NCBI RefSeq assembly: GCF_041052385.1
Contig: NZ_CP163439.1
Span: 3,213,001 to 3,277,000, forward strand
Source of the DNA: Streptomyces sp. R28
GTDB lineage: Bacteria; Actinomycetota; Actinomycetes; Streptomycetales; Streptomycetaceae
Length of the DNA: 64,000 nucleotides
Direction: 5' to 3'
Position numbers and translations under genes: made by a program. The notes below the pieces were generated by a model. The model ran no database searches. It saw only the letters and a program-made list of their open reading frames with translations, and was not told the origin of the DNA. Numbering within the stretch: the first letter of the stretch is position 1; each line of letters begins with the position of its first letter. Below are positions 56,929 to 64,000 of the stretch, one piece after another.

Positions 56929-59483
56929 CAGAGGTTCACCGCCTTGCCGTCGGCACCCGTCGCGCCCCGCGTGTACTTGGGGTGGATCAACCCCACGCAG
57001 GTGTACGGCAGTTCGGCCACCTCTTCCACCGGTACCCCTCTCTGTTCGGCCAGCAGACGTACGTGGTCCAGGTCGGCGCCGGCTCCGGCCCGCGCCAGGA
57101 TCTTCCAGGGCACCCGGCGCAGCAGCACCCGTGTGGTCTCGCCGACGCCCGGCTTGACGAGGTTCACGTCGTGGATGCCGTACTCCTCGCTGATGCGCTC
57201 GACGGCCGCCCAGCCCTCCCAGGTCGGCGCGCGGTCGCCGGACAGCAGCTCCTTGGCCGTCGCGTCGACGGCGTCCGCGACCTCCGGGAAGCGGGCGGAG
57301 ACGGCGTCCAGGAAGGCCACGGAGACGTCGGCGCCGGCGAGTTCGCGGTAGAACTTCGCGCCGTGGTAGTCGTGCGGGCCGACCAGGTCGGCGCGCAGGA
57401 CGGTGCGTGAGATGAGGCCGGACACGGTCGAGTTGAGGCACGCGGACGGGATGAGGTAGTCGTCGCGGGTGCCGTACGTCCGCACGCAGGAGCCCGGGTC
57501 GGCCAGTACGGCGATCTCCGGGTCGAAGCCGGTGACGCCGTCGGACTTCTCGAACTCCGCGAGGGCCACGGCGAGTTCGCGCGTGATGGCGCCCTTGCCG
57601 GTCCAGCCGTCGACGAAGACGACGTCCCGCGGGTCGTGGTGCTCGGCCAGCCAGCGCAGCGCGTTGGCGTCGATGCCCCGGCCGCGCACGATCGAGACGG
57701 CGTAGTGCGGCAGTTCGAGGCCGTGCCGGAACTGCGCCCAGCGGCGCATGAGTATGCCCACGGGGGTGCCGGCGCGGGCGAGGGAGACGAGCACCGGCCG
57801 CGGCGAACGCTCCGCCAGCACGATCTCGGTGACCGCGCCGACCGCCTTCGCCAGCCGCGCCGCCGACTCCTCCAGCGCCGTGTGGAACAGCGCCTGGTAC
57901 TGCTCGCTGGGCTGGTACTCCACGGGCAGCGACTCCGCGTAGTGCGCGCCGCCGCTCTGAATGGCCTCTTCCCTTTCCTCGGTCGGCGCCTCCAGCGTCA
58001 CGTCCGAGAGGTCCTGCAGCAGCCAGCCGACCTCCTCGGGGGCGTACGAGGAGAAGGCGGGGCCGCGGAGGGGCTCGGGCAGCATCGGGTGCCTTTCGGG
58101 AATGGCCAGGGGTCCGGGGACGTACGACGGCACCACCGCGAGCAGGACGTGCGGGGCGTGGGCGGCGAGCTGCGCCAACAGGCCGTCGGACGCGTGCAGT
58201 TCGGGGGTGTCGGCGACCGAGTCGACGACGGCTATGACGGCGTCGAAGCCGGCCCCCGCGACGTTGTAGGCGTAGCGCTCGCCGGGGCCGTCGGCGGGGT
58301 CGTCGTGGGCCGGGAAGACGAGGCGGGTGCGTATCGCGTAGCCGGGGTCGTCGACGGCGAGGACGGGTGAGCGGGTGGTGGTGGAGTAGCGGACCTCGGC
58401 GTCGGTGATGACCTGCTCCAGCTCGCGGGCGAGCCTGAGCGGGGCGTACATCAGCTCTTCGAAGCCGAGGACGAGGACGCGGCGCGCGTCGGCGGGGAGT
58501 GCCTCTGCCAGGCGGGCGGCCATGGCGGGGAGGGCGCCTTCGAGGCGGGTGCGGTGCGCGGGGGTGAAGCCGTGGCGACCGCCGTCGGGGAGGGCCGGGG
58601 GCCAGTGCAGGTCTATGCGGGTGGCGTGGGGGGCGGTGAGCTTGTCGTCCGAGTGCGGGCCGGTGGGGGCTGGTCGCGCAGTTCCCCGCGCCCCTGGGGG
58701 GTCGGCCACCGCAACGCCCGTCTTCAGGGGCGCAGACGACGTACGACCCTCCGCGGCGCTCTCGGCCTCGTACCGCGCCACCAACTCCTTCCCCTTCTCC
58801 AACACCCCCTCCGGCAGCCGTACGGTCCCCGAAGCGGCGGCCACCAGATCCACTCGCGCGCCGATCTCCCGCGCGAACTCCTCCAGCCGCCCGGCATCCG
58901 CAGCCGACCGCATGTCGACCAGGGCAACCACCACGTACCGCCGCCGCGGATACCGCTCATGAAGATCCCGGACGGTGTTCAGCACCGTGTTCCCCGTGGA
59001 GAACTCGTCGTCGACCAGGACCAGCGGCCCGTCGCCGACCAGCAGCGCCGGGTCCTCCGGGAGCAGCAGATGGGACGTGGCGTGCGAGTGGGACTCCTCG
59101 AAGCCGCCCGCCCGGGCGACCCCGGCGACCGGGCGGCGGGTGGAGTGCAGGTAGTGGGCGAGGCCGATGCCGTCGGCGACGGAGTGGCCGAGCCCCGTCG
59201 CCGTCTCGGCGTAGCCGAGGACGACCGCCCTGGCGGCCTCGTCGTCGCCCAGAAGATCCCGCACTCGGCGGCCGAGGGCGAAGCCGGCCCCGTACACCAC
59301 GGACGGTGACTGCGGCACGTGCTTGCCGAGCACGTGGGAGACCAGCAGATGCGCCCGCTTGGGGTTGCGGCGCAGGGCGAGCCCCAGCATCCGAGTGAGC
59401 TCGTCGTCGCCCACGAGCTGGACTCCGAGCCGCTCGGCGACCCAGCTCCCGGACCAGACCCCGTTGTTCACTGCGTTGTTCAT
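56928..59483 (-). CDS. PRTase-TRSP-StiP fusion protein of the Ter-linked group
   Basis: 851 residues. N-terminal part: phosphoribosyltransferase-like, with PRPP loop LVLVDDEFSTGNTVLNT and FEESHSHATSHLLLPED. Middle: TRSP-like region (VLVLGFEELMYAPLRLARELE, RYSTTTRSPV). C-terminal 380: cysteine-protease-StiP family, starting FSSYAPEEVGWLLQDLSDV with HYAESLPVEYQPSEQYQALF and VFVDGWTGKGAITREL. Elsewhere these parts are often separate proteins. Together with the lyase and HAD genes it forms the biosynthetic core proposed for Ter systems. A GC-rich genome repeat has been built into the linker at 58669-58702. ATG 59483. Confidence 0.87.
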   Translation of the reverse strand: MNNAVNNGVWSGSWVAERLGVQLVGDDELTRMLGLALRRNPKRAHLLVSHVLGKHVPQSPSVVYGAGFALGRRVRDLLGDDEAARAVVLGYAETATGLGHSVADGIGLAHYLHSTRRPVAGVARAGGFEESHSHATSHLLLPEDPALLVGDGPLVLVDDEFSTGNTVLNTVRDLHERYPRRRYVVVALVDMRSAADAGRLEEFAREIGARVDLVAAASGTVRLPEGVLEKGKELVARYEAESAAEGRTSSAPLKTGVAVADPPGARGTARPAPTGPHSDDKLTAPHATRIDLHWPPALPDGGRHGFTPAHRTRLEGALPAMAARLAEALPADARRVLVLGFEELMYAPLRLARELEQVITDAEVRYSTTTRSPVLAVDDPGYAIRTRLVFPAHDDPADGPGERYAYNVAGAGFDAVIAVVDSVADTPELHASDGLLAQLAAHAPHVLLAVVPSYVPGPLAIPERHPMLPEPLRGPAFSSYAPEEVGWLLQDLSDVTLEAPTEEREEAIQSGGAHYAESLPVEYQPSEQYQALFHTALEESAARLAKAVGAVTEIVLAERSPRPVLVSLARAGTPVGILMRRWAQFRHGLELPHYAVSIVRGRGIDANALRWLAEHHDPRDVVFVDGWTGKGAITRELAVALAEFEKSDGVTGFDPEIAVLADPGSCVRTYGTRDDYLIPSACLNSTVSGLISRTVLRADLVGPHDYHGAKFYRELAGADVSVAFLDAVSARFPEVADAVDATAKELLSGDRAPTWEGWAAVERISEEYGIHDVNLVKPGVGETTRVLLRRVPWKILARAGAGADLDHVRLLAEQRGVPVEEVAELPYTCVGLIHPKYTRGATGADGKAVNL
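58669..58702. repeat. Streptomyces-type dispersed repeat inside a coding linker
   Basis: GCTGGTCGCGCAGTTCCCCG followed by CGCCCCTGGGGGGT is the type of sequence normally found in Streptomyces intergenic repeats. Here it lies in frame in the linker of the fusion protein (encoding ADPPGARGTARPAPTG), between the N-terminal phosphoribosyltransferase and the TRSP part. Confidence 0.6.
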
Positions 59484-59558
59484 GCGTCCCTTGGATTCAG
59501 AAGCCGGTCGGCTGGGTGGAGAAGCCGGTCGGCTGGGTGGAGAAGCCGGTCGGCCCGG

Positions 59559-60728
59559 TCAGGCCGGGATACCGGCGGCAAGCAGCTCCACGAAACCGAT
59601 GTCCTCGTTGGCCACACCGAACACCTCGGCCCGCAGCATGGTCCGCTCGGCCCAGGCGCGATGCGGCTTCACCTCATTCATCTTGTTGGTGTACTGCGAC
59701 CTGAGTACACCCCCACCGCAGCGTTCGGGCCGCAGGATGTCCTTGGCGTCGCTGAACTCCTCGTGACTGACCACGGACAGCGCGTGTACGGGCAGTACGT
59801 GGGAGGGGTGGATGCAGGTCTTGCCGAGGAGGCCGTTGGCGTGGTCCAGCGTGATCTCGCGCAGCAGGCCGTCCATGGAGTGCTCGATGAGGGCCTCGCG
59901 CAGTTCCTCGGCCTGGCCCTCCAGGAAGGGGCTGCGGCGCAGCTGCGGCTTGAACATACGTTCCTGCACCCGGAAGTACTCCCACACCGGCCCGGTCACC
60001 GTGAAGCCGGTGCCGTCGGCTCTGCCCAGCATGTTCACCACGTCGGCGATCACGGAGGCGACGATCTGGACGTCGTACGCGGTCATGTCCGGGGCCCGGC
60101 GCAGCCCGTACGACGAGCAGAAGTCGGTCACCCCGAGCCGCAGCGCCAGCACCCGCTCCCGGTACTTGTCGACCGCGCGGAAGATGCCCTCCAGGGTCTC
60201 CACGCGGGACTCCCGGTAGAGCAGCTCGGGCGACTCCAGCACCGGCATGGCGAACAGCCGGCGCCCGCTCTGCGCCTCGGCGCTCGCGAGGGCCTCCAGG
60301 AAGGGCATGCCGCGCTCTTCGGTGAACTTCGGCAGCACGAACCCGGACAGCAGCCGGACGGCGGGACCGAGCCGCCGTACGAGATCGGGGATCTGTTCGG
60401 GCGCACGGACCCGGATGAAGAGCAGCGGCAGATCCACCGCGCTCTCCCGCTCGGCGAGGTCGGTGAACTGCCGGACGAGGTTCTCCTCGCCCTCCGCCAC
60501 GTCCTCGTCGCCGATCGAGTCCTCCAGGCACAGCACCATCGAGACCACGCCGCGCCCGGTCTGCTTGACGATGTCGTCGGCGAGCCGCGGCCGCGTGGCC
60601 GGACTGTAGAGCGTGGCGCCCAGGGCCGCGGAGAGCAGCCGTGCCGAGGAGTCCGCGGAGAACGCGCACGGCTCCTGGTGGAAGAGGCGCTGCCGCACCT
60701 CCGGGGCGATGTGCCCGAAATGACGCAT
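59559..60728 (-). CDS. HpcH/HpaI/CitE-like lyase of the Ter-linked group
   Basis: 389 residues. ATG 60728 has GGGGGAG 4 bases before it; the long open frame upstream to 60962 is not needed. It is a TIM-barrel aldolase/citrate lyase beta-subunit homologue: VVSMVLCLEDSIGDEDV, LPLLFIRVRAPEQI, VLPKFTEERG, LFAMPVLESPELLYR, LGVTDFCSSYGLRR and GKTCIHPSHVLPVHAL. Such a C-C lyase is a recurring member of the Ter operons with PRTase and HAD genes. First gene of a three-gene minus-strand operon (lyase-fusion-HAD), divergent from terD. Confidence 0.9.
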   Translation of the reverse strand: MRHFGHIAPEVRQRLFHQEPCAFSADSSARLLSAALGATLYSPATRPRLADDIVKQTGRGVVSMVLCLEDSIGDEDVAEGEENLVRQFTDLAERESAVDLPLLFIRVRAPEQIPDLVRRLGPAVRLLSGFVLPKFTEERGMPFLEALASAEAQSGRRLFAMPVLESPELLYRESRVETLEGIFRAVDKYRERVLALRLGVTDFCSSYGLRRAPDMTAYDVQIVASVIADVVNMLGRADGTGFTVTGPVWEYFRVQERMFKPQLRRSPFLEGQAEELREALIEHSMDGLLREITLDHANGLLGKTCIHPSHVLPVHALSVVSHEEFSDAKDILRPERCGGGVLRSQYTNKMNEVKPHRAWAERTMLRAEVFGVANEDIGFVELLAAGIPA

Positions 60729-60915
60729 AGAGCTCCCCCGTGGTGCCTCAATGGCCCCTGTGACCTGTTCACAGGTGGCCGGTAATAGTACGTAGATACC
60801 CATGTCAGGGGTTCCCGCAGGGCATGAATTTCTGGTAACGCGGACAAGCACGAGCGCACACGGCCCGTGTACCCCCGCGTTGTCGTGACCAGGACGGAGA
60901 GGGCAGGATGACCGC

Positions 60916-61725
60916 ATGACGCACGCGATGTTGAAGGGGTCGAACGTCCCGCTCGAAGTCACGACGGTACGCGCCGTGCTGCGCTGGACGCCCGGGCAGG
61001 GGGTCCCGGATGTCGACGCCTCGGCACTTCTCCTCGGCCCCGACGGGCGCGTGCGCTCCGACGAGGACTTCGTCTTCTACAACCAGCCCCGGCACCCCTC
61101 CGGGCAGGTCTGGCGACTCGGCAAGAAGCGACTCACCGAGGGCCTCACCGACACGATCCAGACAGATCTGGCCGGTGTCGAGGCCGGCGTCGGACAGATT
61201 CTGGTGGTCGCTTCGGCGGACGGCGTCACCTTCGACCGCGTACGGGACCTGCGCATCCTGCTGTACGACGCGGCGGCCGCCGAGGGCGATCCGCTGGCGT
61301 ACTTCGACGTCAAGCCGGAGACGGGCGCGGAGACCGCCCTGATCTGCGGCGAGCTGTACCGCCGCGGCGAGGGCTGGAAGTTCCGCGCGCTCGGCGAGGG
61401 CTACTCGGACGGCCTCAAGGGCCTGGCCACGGACTTCGGTATCTCGGTGGACGAGTCGGAGGCGTTGGAGGAGCCCGCCCCGGTCCCCACGCCGGAGATC
61501 TCCCAGCCCCTCCCCCCGGAGCAGCCGACGACCGTGGTCCCGCCCCAGCCGTCCTACGGCTACCCCCAGCAGCCCCCGCCGACCCAACCCGCATACGGCT
61601 ACCCCCAGTCCACCGGCCAGCCGGTCACGGCCCAGTCGGGCTACGGCTACCCGCCCCCGGTGACGGCCGCTCCGGGCCAGGAATTCCGCCTGCCTCCACA
61701 GGGCCCGCAATTCATCGGACGTTAG
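60916..61725 (+). CDS. TerD-family protein with C-terminal Pro/Gln/Tyr-rich tail
   Basis: 269 residues. The first 180 are the TerD/CABP fold ([77 protein letters not shown]); the Asp-rich loop [13 protein letters not shown] and SDEDFVFYN would bind Ca2+. The tail has imperfect repeats of [15 protein letters not shown] and probably is disordered. TerD proteins are implicated in tellurite and other stress responses. Divergent from the lyase operon with 187 bp between. Confidence 0.92.
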   Translation: MTHAMLKGSNVPLEVTTVRAVLRWTPGQGVPDVDASALLLGPDGRVRSDEDFVFYNQPRHPSGQVWRLGKKRLTEGLTDTIQTDLAGVEAGVGQILVVASADGVTFDRVRDLRILLYDAAAAEGDPLAYFDVKPETGAETALICGELYRRGEGWKFRALGEGYSDGLKGLATDFGISVDESEALEEPAPVPTPEISQPLPPEQPTTVVPPQPSYGYPQQPPPTQPAYGYPQSTGQPVTAQSGYGYPPPVTAAPGQEFRLPPQGPQFIGR

Positions 61726-61732
61726 CTGCACG

Positions 61733-61793
61733 CCCCAAGGGGCGCGGGGCTGTATCGATGTGCGGCTCCGCCGCGTGGGCGCGAGCGGCCACA
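61733..61793. repeat. Intergenic repeat element, copy B (inverted with 56053-56120)
   Basis: It begins CCCCAAGGGGCGCGGGGCTG 7 bases after the terD stop and continues TATCGATGTGCGGCTCCGCC, GCGTGGGCGCGAGCGGCCA. It is in opposite orientation to copy A, so the HAD-fusion-lyase-terD block lies between inverted copies. Confidence 0.75.
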
Positions 61794-61859
61794 AACGCCC
61801 CGCAGCCGCCGACCGACACCGGGCCCCGAGCCATCAGGCGCACCGGCCAAGACCAAGCG

Positions 61860-62597
61860 TCAGCGTTCCGCTTTGGTCTTGTATCCGCGCCCCCACTGCA
61901 GCCCCCACCCGAACAACCGATCCAGCTCGGCCTGGAAGCCGTAGACGAACTTCACCTCACGCCGAACCCAGAGCTCGCCCTTCACGTTCTCGATCATCAC
62001 CACCGCACAGGACCGAGCCTGCGGATGCCGCTCATCGAGGCCTATCTCGATCCGGGGCCCATTGCTCGGGTACAGGGTGACGATCGCATGCGTGCGGTCG
62101 AACGCCGGCGTCTGGTCATAGATGTACACAAAGACCAGTAGCCGCTTGATCTCCTCCCGATGATCAAGGTTGACGTACATCGTCTCCCCGGACGCGGACC
62201 CGAACCGGTCGTCCCCGCTGAGCTTCACGTACGGCGGCGCGTTGACGTCCCCGAGGAAACCGCCCAGCGGCTGGACGACCCCCTTGGTCCCGTCGGCCAG
62301 CTCGTACAGACACCCGAGGTCGAGGTCCACGTTGACCATGCTCTGACTGTGCCCGAGCACCTCCGGCGGCCTGAGCGCCTTCAAGGGATGCCGCCACAGG
62401 CTCTCCCGCTGCGAGCCTCCGATGTCCGACGTCCGCATACGCCAGGCCAGGTTGACCCGGAGATGACCGGTCGCCGCACCCTGCTTGGTGAGCGAGACCC
62501 GGTCGTGCCGCTTGGTCAGCTCGATCGAGTTCGACGACGCGCTGCCCGAGTCGAACTCGGTCGCCCGGCCACGCCAGAGTCCGTCCAAGAAGCCCAT
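61860..62597 (-). CDS. TerA-like tellurium-resistance-family protein
   Basis: 245 residues. ATG 62597 follows GGGGGCGGA. Two beta-type modules are present: IELTKRHDRVSLTK, VNVDLDLGCLYELADGTKGVVQPLG (core DLDLGCLYELADGTKG) and RLLVFVYIYDQTPAFDRTHAIVTLYPSNGPRIEIGLDE, with an end FVYGFQAELDRLFGWGLQWGRGYK. This is the TerA/TerD-like fold with Ca-type acidic loops. Minus-strand gene convergent with terD; co-directional with DUF475/TerC gene, but a terminator lies between. Confidence 0.88.
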   Translation of the reverse strand: MGFLDGLWRGRATEFDSGSASSNSIELTKRHDRVSLTKQGAATGHLRVNLAWRMRTSDIGGSQRESLWRHPLKALRPPEVLGHSQSMVNVDLDLGCLYELADGTKGVVQPLGGFLGDVNAPPYVKLSGDDRFGSASGETMYVNLDHREEIKRLLVFVYIYDQTPAFDRTHAIVTLYPSNGPRIEIGLDERHPQARSCAVVMIENVKGELWVRREVKFVYGFQAELDRLFGWGLQWGRGYKTKAER

Positions 62598-62656
62598 TCC
62601 GCCCCCACGTCCCACGAGAGAACCGCGTTCACCACGAATGATCTGCATGCACTCGG

Positions 62657-62694
62657 AAAAACCGGCGGGGCGGCCGGACGCCCGGCCGCCCCGC
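62657..62694 (-). terminator. Rho-independent terminator after TerC-like gene
   Basis: GCGGGGCGGCCGG (62665-62677) pairs perfectly with CCGGCCGCCCCGC (62682-62694) over a 4-base loop. Read on the minus strand it is followed by a U-run (62661-62657, TTTTT), unusual in this genome. Confidence 0.9.
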
Positions 62695-62721
62695 TCAGAG
62701 CGTTCCTCACCCGCAGGTGTG

Positions 62722-63870
62722 TCACACCCCGGACGAGACCTCAGTCTTCTCGTCCGAGGTCGCCGCTTTTCCCTCCGCTGCCGCCAGCGCACGGTTGCGG
62801 CGAACCGAGGACCAGAAGGACCAGGCGATCAGGATCACGCCGATCGAGCCGGTGATGAGCTCGGGGATCTGGTACTGGATGGTGACCATGAGGATCACGG
62901 CGAGCGCGCCGATCGCGTAGTGCGCGCCGTGCTCCAGGTAGACGTAGTCGTCGAGGGTGCCCTGACGCACGAGGTAGACGGTCAGCGAACGGACGTACAT
63001 CGCGCCGATACCGAGGCCCAGCGCCATCAGGACGATGTCGTTGGTGATGGCGAAGGCGCCGATCACGCCGTCGAAGGAGAAGGAGGCGTCCAGGACCTCG
63101 AGGTAGAGGAACATGAAGAACGCGGCCTTGCCGGCCATGGCGACCGCGGTGCGGGGCTTGCCGGTGCGCTCGGCCTCTTCCTCGGCCTCGTGCTCGCGCT
63201 CCTCCTCCTCTTCGAGCTTGTCCTCGAAGTAGCCGGAGAGACCCCCCACGATCATGTACGTGATCAGGCCCGCGATACCGGAGAGCAGAACCGTCTCCGC
63301 CTTGTCGACGTGCGCACCGCCGTGCTGGTGGGCGTTGGCCGCGAAGGTCAGCGCCGAGATCAGCAGAACGACCAGCGCGATACAGACCGACAGCATGTCG
63401 ACCTTGCCGAGCTTGGCCAGCGGGCGCTCCAGCCAGTTGAGCCACTTGATGTCCCGGTCCTCGAAGATGAAGTCCAGGAAGATCATCAGCAGGAACATGC
63501 CACCGAAGGCGGCGATCGCCGGGTGGGCGTCGGTCACCAGCTGCTGGTACATGTCCTTGTCGTTGAGCGCGAGGTCGACCGCCTCGATCGGCCCCAGCTG
63601 CGCGCTGATCGCGACGATCACGACGGGGAAGACCAGCCGCATGCCGAAGACGGCGATCAGGATGCCGATGGTGAGGAAGATCTTCTGCCAGAAGGCATTC
63701 ATCTTCTTCAGGATTCCGGCGTTGACCACCGCGTTGTCGAACGACAGCGAGATCTCGAGGACGGAGAGGATCGCCACGATACCGAGTGCGGTCCACCCCC
63801 CGAAGAGGACCGCTGCAACCAGGCCGAGCGCGGTGACCGCGAACGACCAGCCGAAGGTTTTCAGAACCAC
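62722..63870 (-). CDS. DUF475 / TerC-like membrane protein
   Basis: 382 residues, about 8-9 transmembrane helices. DUF475/TerC signatures are VLEISLSFDNAVVNAG and EVLDASFSFDGVIGAFA, each with the Asp of the E-x-S-x-SxDN pattern. A charged, Glu-rich cytoplasmic loop (LEEEEEREHEAEEEAE) is midway. The N terminus begins with GTG 63870. Family members have roles in metal (Te, Mn) tolerance; here next to terA/terD genes. Single-gene transcript, closed by a strong terminator. Confidence 0.92.
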   Translation of the reverse strand: MVLKTFGWSFAVTALGLVAAVLFGGWTALGIVAILSVLEISLSFDNAVVNAGILKKMNAFWQKIFLTIGILIAVFGMRLVFPVVIVAISAQLGPIEAVDLALNDKDMYQQLVTDAHPAIAAFGGMFLLMIFLDFIFEDRDIKWLNWLERPLAKLGKVDMLSVCIALVVLLISALTFAANAHQHGGAHVDKAETVLLSGIAGLITYMIVGGLSGYFEDKLEEEEEREHEAEEEAERTGKPRTAVAMAGKAAFFMFLYLEVLDASFSFDGVIGAFAITNDIVLMALGLGIGAMYVRSLTVYLVRQGTLDDYVYLEHGAHYAIGALAVILMVTIQYQIPELITGSIGVILIAWSFWSSVRRNRALAAAEGKAATSDEKTEVSSGV

Positions 63871-64000
63871 TGGCTACCCAATCCTGTGTGTACGGGGCTC
63901 CCGAGCGCCGCACTCGGCTTTACGAACTTTTGAACCCGAAGTCTAGTCGGCCCCACTCCCCGTCCCACGGGGGCCCGACTTTTGCTCATATCGCGTTATG

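Overview
The window is high-GC actinobacterial DNA, almost certainly a Streptomyces chromosome segment. Evidence for this is the third-position GC bias of the genes, the GTG/TTG starts and ATGA/GTGA overlaps, a complete conservon (cvnA-D plus P450), a DUF397/XRE/ATP-binding regulatory triad, a SCO2322-type protein and a large tellurium-resistance (Ter) gene group. No replication origin, rRNA, CRISPR array or phage integrase was seen. One tRNA (Val, TAC) and one IS5-type insertion sequence are present.

Layout. 1-3920: end of a small membrane protein and a large HTH-NACHT STAND ATPase. 4139-7852: an aldehyde dehydrogenase/ferredoxin pair, a small secreted protein, and a metallo-beta-lactamase/NTF2-like pair; both pairs are preceded by KstR-like boxes. 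7842-8495: a small-molecule kinase. 8590-14347: a cobalamin riboswitch followed by five overlapping or abutting genes (secreted alpha/alpha-barrel protein, SCO2322-like protein, EcfT, fused double ECF ATPase, S component). I read this as a vitamin B12 uptake operon. 14684-15100: secreted transglycosylase. 15252-17903: divergent CYP125-like P450 and FadA5-like thiolase around a strong palindrome, a steroid side-chain catabolism signature. 17887-19570: DUF397, XRE regulator, and an ATP-binding protein that appears frameshifted at a C7 run. 19511-26278: tryptophanase, indole/tryptophan prenyltransferase, a 60-residue leader ORF with an embedded terminator, a CYP157-like P450 and the four conservon genes, all on the minus strand.

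26635-37897: GT87-PAP2 fusion, DUF2330 protein, O-methyltransferase, FHA protein, DUF1992 protein, two small stress-type proteins, RibD/DHFR-like reductase, GNAT, an MFS pump with a C-terminal winged-helix-like region, and a peptidoglycan-binding membrane protein. 38005-39265: a GH62 arabinofuranosidase gene broken by an internal deletion. 39835-49213: HAD phosphatase, GDT1 cation transporter, secreted HNH nuclease, PhoD phosphatase, FAD protein, DoxX, DedA, DUF2277 and a ketopantoate-reductase-like enzyme. 49210-52711: an amino-acid decarboxylase and an IS5-type element, bounded by IS-like ends and CTAG sites. 53208-56009: tRNA-Val, a GDGSV-repeat lipoprotein, a coiled-coil membrane protein and an FmdB zinc ribbon. 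56113-63870: the Ter group (HAD, PRTase-TRSP-StiP fusion, CitE-like lyase, TerD, TerA-like, DUF475/TerC).

The most interesting points are four. First, the B12 operon may carry a two-gene version of an intrinsic-factor-like cobalamin binder. Second, three KstR-like sites link scattered steroid-type genes. Third, the prenylindole genes sit behind a conservon and a leader ORF containing an intrinsic terminator. Fourth, a decarboxylase appears to be framed by IS ends. All functional assignments rest on reading motifs by eye; no search was run.
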